Positions 61,701-64,000 of a DNA stretch of 64,000 nucleotides are shown here, in pieces. This DNA comes from Parus major (Eukaryota > Chordata > Aves > Passeriformes > Paridae). The stretch is taken from the NCBI RefSeq assembly GCF_001522545.3, contig NC_031781.1, forward strand, positions 5,434,911 through 5,498,910, in the 5' to 3' direction. The stretch's first letter is position 1. Each line of letters begins with the position of its first letter. The notes below the pieces were generated by a model. It was not told the DNA's origin, did no database searches, and saw only the letters and a list, made by a program, of their open reading frames with translations. Made by a program: the position numbers and the translations under genes.

Positions 61701-62656
61701 TAAAAACAAAACAAAACAAAACAAAAATACCCCACAGAATAAAACATCCAGAAAGAAAGCCAAACCACTGAGATGTATTTAAATGCTATTCAAAATTCTC
61801 CCCAAATCAGCAGCAGGCTTTAAACAGTAGCAATACCACAGCTTCCTGAGCAGACACAAACTTGCTTACCTCCAGTATAGTTTCAAATCTACTGAAGATC
61901 TCCATTGAAGCAAGGATCTCACCAATGGTTTTCTGCAAGAAGTTACAAAGAGGAAAACATGGCTGGGGCTGAAGCCAGGTCTGAGGACATATTGGAATGC
62001 CCAGCTTGTGGTTTGCATGTAAAGAACTACAGGAGACTTCCTCAAAGAGATGGGCACAATCTGATGATTAAATCATTTAACACACAGATGACTTTTTGAT
62101 TATAATTTCAAAATGCATTACAGACGAATTAAAAAAGATCTTAATTTGATTTTTATATGAAAAATGCTTTTCAATACTTGTCCTGTAAGATACATATTCT
62201 GTAAGATACAGCTGAAGAAGAGCTCATTTGCTATGATTTTATTCATGAAAGTAGAATTCTCTTTTCATCCAAGCACTGTAAAAGCATCACGGTAAATTTT
62301 TTATCTGGCTTATACAATACTATTAGCTACTTTTAAAGGTACTTTAATAATACCTAACAGGCCTTATCAGAGCTAAAAACAAAATGAATAGCCTTTTCCC
62401 TTTTAAAAATAGCCTCACTGATTTGGAAGATTAATTATGAAAATTGCTTTTTTTAAAAATGTTTATTCTGCTGTCCCACAAAAGAGAAGAAATATGAATG
62501 CCTCTGTACCTGTGGGTTTCTGAGGTTGTCAGGGCTGGTTTTTTTCCTGAGGCTGTTGACAATATGTATGACCCCATTGGCTGATGGGAGGTTTGATTGC
62601 AAGATGTTGTACAGTTCCCCTGGCAGGTCTTGATACCGGAAAGATTTGATGTATGT
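28125..62656 (-). CDS. STAB1: STAB1, stabilin-1 scavenger receptor (57 exons; 5' end outside window)
   Basis: A large type I membrane receptor (FEEL-1/CLEVER-1) of sinusoidal endothelium and tissue macrophages that endocytoses acetylated LDL, SPARC and apoptotic cells and sorts ligands between endosomes and the trans-Golgi. The window encodes 2150 residues plus stop in 57 GT-AG exons totalling 6453 nt with uninterrupted phase; human STAB1 is about 2570 residues, so roughly the first 420 lie past base 64000. Order: end of FAS1-1, FAS1-2, EGFs, FAS1-3/4, EGFs, FAS1-5/6, EGFs, Link, FAS1-7, transmembrane helix, tail. Its position beside NT5DC2 and its FAS1/EGF sequences identify STAB1; the Link domain and tail also show STAB2-like residues. 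There is no sign of pseudogenisation. Exon coordinates are in the block entries. Confidence 0.97.
28176..28251 (-). repeat. STAB1: 76-bp intron made largely of (GGGGC)n-type repeat
   Basis: Plus-strand bases 28198-28243 are almost entirely G and C in repeating GGGGC/GGGGCGGGG units, with an unbroken run of ten G. In the STAB1 transcript this is C-rich. The splice sites at its ends (GTGAGC and CCCCGCAG) are intact, so it is a functional mini-intron with G-quadruplex potential on the non-transcript strand. Confidence 0.85.
28952..30164 (-). CDS. STAB1: STAB1 exons for FAS1 domain 7 (with end of the split EGF)
   Basis: Exons 30058-30164, 29726-29845, 29192-29344 and 28952-29071. The first begins with the closing half of an EGF ([16 protein letters not shown]) and then starts the fasciclin fold. 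The core continues through MLLSFAND and KTLFAPLN, and the domain closes with [15 protein letters not shown] before a Pro-rich linker to the membrane. The exon at 29192 uses a weaker donor, TCA|GTAGGT, chosen because it reproduces the human domain length ([10 protein letters not shown] aligns with ISDAGPDNSS); a stronger-looking donor 39 bases earlier (CAT|GTATCA) would delete 13 residues in frame. FAS1 domains mediate adhesion-type contacts. Confidence 0.92.
30387..31001 (-). CDS. STAB1: STAB1 Link (hyaluronan-binding type) domain, two exons
   Basis: Exons 30868-31001 and 30387-30552. Together they are 300 nt (100 codons) and both outer borders are phase 1. The domain runs from GVFHLQSP to WDAFCY and has the four Link cysteines. 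Residues matching TSG-6 hyaluronan contacts are visible: Lys-Tyr in RKKY (Tyr codon 30955-30957), Tyr in GYP (30499-30501), Tyr in DYG (30442-30444) and Arg two residues after that Gly (30433-30435). Human STAB1 lacks the second and third tyrosines. Ligand binding is inferred. Confidence 0.94.
31417..35384 (-). CDS. STAB1: STAB1 third in-window EGF-like cluster (7 exons)
   Basis: Exons 35319-35384, 34578-34803, 33792-33941, 33092-33196, 32540-32647, 32185-32378 and 31417-31561. They begin with a Cys-rich spacer ([11 protein letters not shown], then a Tyr/Arg-rich segment ending [10 protein letters not shown]). Five complete six-cysteine EGF-like repeats follow, with typical endings such as [12 protein letters not shown] and [14 protein letters not shown]. 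The last exon ends with half an EGF ([16 protein letters not shown]), whose second half lies after the Link exons. Most junctions are phase 1. Several exons here are distinctly GC-richer than the exons to the right. Introns contain nothing recognisable. Confidence 0.93.
35555..37110 (-). CDS. STAB1: STAB1 exons for FAS1 domain 6
   Basis: Exons 37051-37110, 36774-36950, 36178-36264 and 35555-35701, all phase 0. The domain shows the fasciclin H1 block ([15 protein letters not shown]), a central YLKAHIIRD and a terminal [14 protein letters not shown], matching human STAB1 closely. The donor of the 177-nt exon lies inside a 19-bp tandem duplication, so an identical second donor core sits 19 bases downstream; use of the first keeps the frame. 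The intron 37111-37731 to the right holds nothing recognisable. Confidence 0.93.
36742..36779. repeat. STAB1: 19-bp tandem duplication carrying a splice donor
   Basis: Copies at 36742-36760 and 36761-36779 share CTGTC-CATTTACCTTTGT and differ at one base (C versus A at the sixth position). On the STAB1 strand each copy contains ACAAAG|GTAAATG, so the exon-end/donor core of the FAS1-6 exon is present twice, 19 bases apart. Confidence 0.95.
37732..39034 (-). CDS. STAB1: STAB1 exons for FAS1 domain 5
   Basis: Exons 38987-39034, 38781-38864, 38022-38168 and 37732-37869, all phase 0. The short first exon encodes [16 protein letters not shown] and uses the uncommon donor [15 protein letters not shown] and [12 protein letters not shown] follow, and the domain ends with [17 protein letters not shown]. 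Exon boundaries parallel those of FAS1-3. Introns show no other feature. Confidence 0.93.
39035..40012 (-). other. STAB1: STAB1 intron between the second EGF cluster and FAS1-5
   Basis: A 978-base intron. Six-frame reading shows short open frames only, and none resembles stabilin. An A9 run lies near 39711. Nothing else is recognisable. Confidence 0.75.
40013..47178 (-). CDS. STAB1: STAB1 second in-window EGF-like cluster (10 exons)
   Basis: Exons 47122-47178, 46239-46334, 44949-45144, 44393-44488, 43373-43418, 42692-42771, 41682-41807, 41129-41202, 40703-40777 and 40013-40132. They open with a Cys spacer ([13 protein letters not shown]) and continue with [15 protein letters not shown] and about six EGF-like repeats, several with the GYxGDG turn (for example [14 protein letters not shown]). 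The 46-nt exon at 43373 is phase 1 in and phase 2 out and carries only CNNTC of its EGF; the match to human QKITSPQC and the phase support it. Introns up to 1.1 kb hold nothing except a T/C-rich run at 42107-42136. Confidence 0.93.
42107..42136. repeat. T-rich homopolymer/pyrimidine run
   Basis: Runs of ten, six and six T separated by single C and followed by six C, within a STAB1 intron. Simple sequence; no transposon attached. Confidence 0.85.
47892..49519 (-). CDS. STAB1: STAB1 exons for FAS1 domain 4
   Basis: Exons 49418-49519, 48838-48945, 48216-48347 and 47892-48020, all phase 0. The first begins with the end of FAS1-3 ([11 protein letters not shown]) and starts FAS1-4 with FSIFKELLE. 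The rest gives [28 protein letters not shown] and [17 protein letters not shown]. This copy lacks the usual ASNG motif near its end, as does the corresponding human domain (LIGLSGVLTV). The next exon on the 5' side closes FAS1-3. Confidence 0.92.
49894..51739 (-). CDS. STAB1: STAB1 exons for FAS1 domain 3
   Basis: Exons 51692-51739, 50688-50818, 50199-50310 and 49894-49971. The 48-nt first exon encodes [16 protein letters not shown]. The following exons give [21 protein letters not shown], a phase-2 junction restoring Arg in [19 protein letters not shown], and a domain end [15 protein letters not shown]. All align with human STAB1 in the same order. Introns hold nothing recognisable. Confidence 0.93.
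52343..58470 (-). CDS. STAB1: STAB1 first in-window EGF-like cluster (9 exons)
   Basis: Exons 58408-58470, 56986-57087, 55968-56054, 55527-55638, 54842-55025, 54555-54648, 53754-53912, 52809-52904 and 52343-52438. The Cys spacer [17 protein letters not shown] leads to [19 protein letters not shown] and [10 protein letters not shown]. About six EGF-like repeats follow, including the signature [10 protein letters not shown], and the block ends with CYGDILK just before FAS1-3. Donors at 55527 and 52343 are GTTAGT, and the one at 54842 is GTCAGT. The intron 57088-58407 contains a long purine tract, and 54067-54122 a small imperfect duplication. Confidence 0.94.
54067..54122. repeat. Imperfect tandem duplication of about 27 bp
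   Basis: Two neighbouring copies of CTTCTTCTGA-(CA)-AGGGTCTAATTTATGA, the second missing two bases. They lie in the STAB1 intron between the exons at 53754-53912 and 54555-54648. Confidence 0.85.
57324..57559. repeat. STAB1: 236-bp polypurine tract (polypyrimidine in the STAB1 transcript)
   Basis: On the plus strand this stretch is almost entirely A and G in irregular GGA/GAGA/GAAGG units with few interruptions. It lies in the 1.3-kb intron 57088-58407, so the pre-mRNA carries a long C/U-rich run. Such tracts can form triplex (H-DNA) and bind PTB-type proteins; both are inferences. Confidence 0.9.
59343..61932 (-). CDS. STAB1: STAB1 exons for FAS1 domain 2
   Basis: Exons 61870-61932, 61122-61235, 60680-60733, 59801-59881 and 59343-59501, all phase 0. 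They encode [16 protein letters not shown], then [41 protein letters not shown] and a domain end [19 protein letters not shown]. The match to human STAB1 is very close. Introns of 0.6-0.9 kb contain only the 17-bp duplication at 59691 and an (AAAAC)n run at 61702. Confidence 0.95.
59691..59724. repeat. Perfect 17-bp tandem duplication
   Basis: AGAGATTGGCTGAAACC occurs twice without a gap, at 59691-59707 and 59708-59724, in a STAB1 intron. Confidence 0.95.
61702..61727. repeat. (AAAAC)n microsatellite
   Basis: Four consecutive AAAAC-type units flanked by extra A, in the STAB1 intron between exons 61122-61235 and 61870-61932. Confidence 0.9.
62510..62656 (-). CDS. STAB1: STAB1 exon encoding the end of FAS1 domain 1
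   Basis: A 147-nt, phase-0 exon (49 codons) and the most 5' STAB1 exon in the window. It reads [14 protein letters not shown] and then [13 protein letters not shown], the typical closing strand of a FAS1 domain, before the linker to FAS1-2. The upstream half of FAS1-1, the first EGF cluster and the signal peptide are not in the window. Confidence 0.93.
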
Positions 62657-64000
62657 CTGGGTAATAATAAAAAGAAAAGGTTATTTCCTTGTGGTACATG
62701 TGTGTTACCATGATACAGCTATAAATCAGTCCTTATGGGTCAGCAAGGGGAAGGCACAGCCAGAGTTACTCTTGAAAAAGTAAATGTAAGGGATGGCCTG
62801 GGTGTAAGACAAGCATCTCACCCTACTTGAGTTTGGGTGATATTTTGATCCTGAATGGTACTTTTAATAAAAAAGACCTCACCTGGGACACCCTGCTCCA
62901 GATTTAAGTCTGGGCAATGCTTGATCACAGCTCTGGATCACAAAAGGATGCCCTGACCACATAGCTGATTTGGAGGCAATCCTGGAACTACAGCTTTGAC
63001 TGCAGCTTTTATTGACTCATTAAGCCTACAAGGAATTTCAAAACAGAGCCAGAGCAGCCAGGCTCACTGAATTACAAGGCACTTGTCTGGCTCTTCCACT
63101 TTGTATGGTTCCATGCACTGAAACCTGGTGTGTGATGGTGTCCCAAGGTTAATTTACAAACTAAGCATCCAAGTCTTGGTGCTGCAGCCATGGTTCAAGT
63201 TCAGAGAAGCACAGTTTCCTGTGTTTTTCTTTTTGCCATGTGCATTTTGATTTGGTCCTCCCTGCCCTAAATGTCAGTTCACATCACTGAGGACTCTGAA
63301 ACAAAAGAAGGGGAGTGCAGACTTGCCAGATCAATCAAAAGGCTCCTGAGTAAACAAACAGAAAAGAATTTTAAACGGAGCATTGACACACTCAGTTCGG
63401 ATTCCCCTGCTCCCAGAAGTGCTTTGTCCTTTTGATGTATTATGACCTAGACCTCAAGGCCAAGGCTGGATCCTCAGAGAGGAAACACAGGGCTCTCCCC
63501 CTTGGCCACCTGTGAGCTTGCCTGCAGGAAAGATGCAGGATGGAGAGAGAGAGAGCAGTGGATACCGGAAAATGTGAGTCAATTGGAAAAGGAAAAAAAA
63601 GAGCCTTCCATATCAGAACACAACAATGAAAACTTCTTGGCTAGGAGGACTAAGAAAAATAAAATAGAAAGAGGGGAAAAGGGAAACTAGAAGAAGAAAT
63701 GTTCAGCTTGTCGCTGTGTTAAAGCACACAAACTCCAAGGGAGCATTCAGTCTGAAGGGAGACTTTGTTGCCTCTTCCATGTCAACCATGTGGATATTGT
63801 AGCTGCTGAGGTGTAGGGAAAACTCTCTTCTCCAGAACACAGCTCCTATAGAGAGCATGGAAAGACCATTCACATGTCAGATTCTTGGTTATCTGTGAGA
63901 CAGGACATGTGGTTGCTTGGTGTGCTTTAGACTGCACAAAGAAGCTTCTGGTTTTGATCATAGAAAAAGGTTTTCTGGTAAAGGAAGCCCATCAAGGAAA
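62657..64000 (-). other. STAB1: STAB1 intron running off the right edge
   Basis: At least 1.34 kb of AT-rich sequence 5' of the FAS1-1 exon on the STAB1 strand. No further exon was recognised on the minus strand, and the plus-strand open frame near 63502-63690 is purine-rich and unlike any protein I know. A short GA run lies near 63543. The next STAB1 exon should be past 64000. Confidence 0.7.

Noticed and set aside
63770..63850. Possible further STAB1 exon after a CTCTATAG acceptor
   Set aside because: The translated stretch does not match FAS1-1 or any stabilin segment I can recall, and the donor is weak.

Overview
The window is vertebrate nuclear DNA carrying two intron-rich genes arranged tail to tail: NT5DC2 on the plus strand (left half) and the 3' four-fifths of STAB1 (stabilin-1) on the minus strand (right half). 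Protein details, moderate intron sizes, CpG-island ends and the near absence of interspersed repeats suggest a bird; an order or species cannot be named from the sequence alone. Every exon was placed by translating the sequence, checking GT-AG borders and reading phase by hand, and comparing with remembered human NT5DC2/NT5DC3 and STAB1/STAB2 proteins. No database search was run.

Region by region. 1-560 is a CpG-rich promoter/first-exon island. 107-25751 is NT5DC2: 14 coding exons summing to 1686 nt (561 residues plus stop), with all four HAD-phosphatase motifs intact and a 7-kb first intron. 25752-28124 is the interval between the two stop codons; it holds a likely proximal NT5DC2 poly(A) site (ACTAAA plus a GU-rich tract), a distal AATAAA, and the very short STAB1 3' UTR. 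28125-62656 holds 57 STAB1 coding exons summing to 6453 nt (2150 residues plus stop) with no frame break. From the N-terminal side they encode the end of FAS1 domain 1, FAS1-2, an EGF cluster, FAS1-3 and -4, an EGF cluster, FAS1-5 and -6, an EGF cluster, a Link domain, FAS1-7, a transmembrane helix and an 84-residue tail. The 5' end of STAB1 (signal peptide, first EGF cluster, most of FAS1-1) lies beyond base 64000; 62657-64000 is intron.

How the genes relate. There is no operon logic here. The tail-to-tail NT5DC2/STAB1 pair matches the human arrangement, and NT5DC3/STAB2 is the paralogous pair, so the linkage is ancient. STAB1 is a scavenger and clearance receptor of sinusoidal endothelium and alternatively activated macrophages; NT5DC2 is a cytosolic or mitochondrial HAD-family protein.

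I see no unknown biological system. The points most worth a second look are: a Link domain that keeps hyaluronan-contact tyrosines missing from human STAB1; a Link cassette inserted inside an EGF domain as a frame-neutral two-exon unit; a compact tail in which a DXXLL sorting signal overlaps a YXX-phi signal; a 19-bp tandem duplication that duplicates a splice donor; two candidate NT5DC2 poly(A) sites; and a 333-codon open frame antisense to an NT5DC2 intron.
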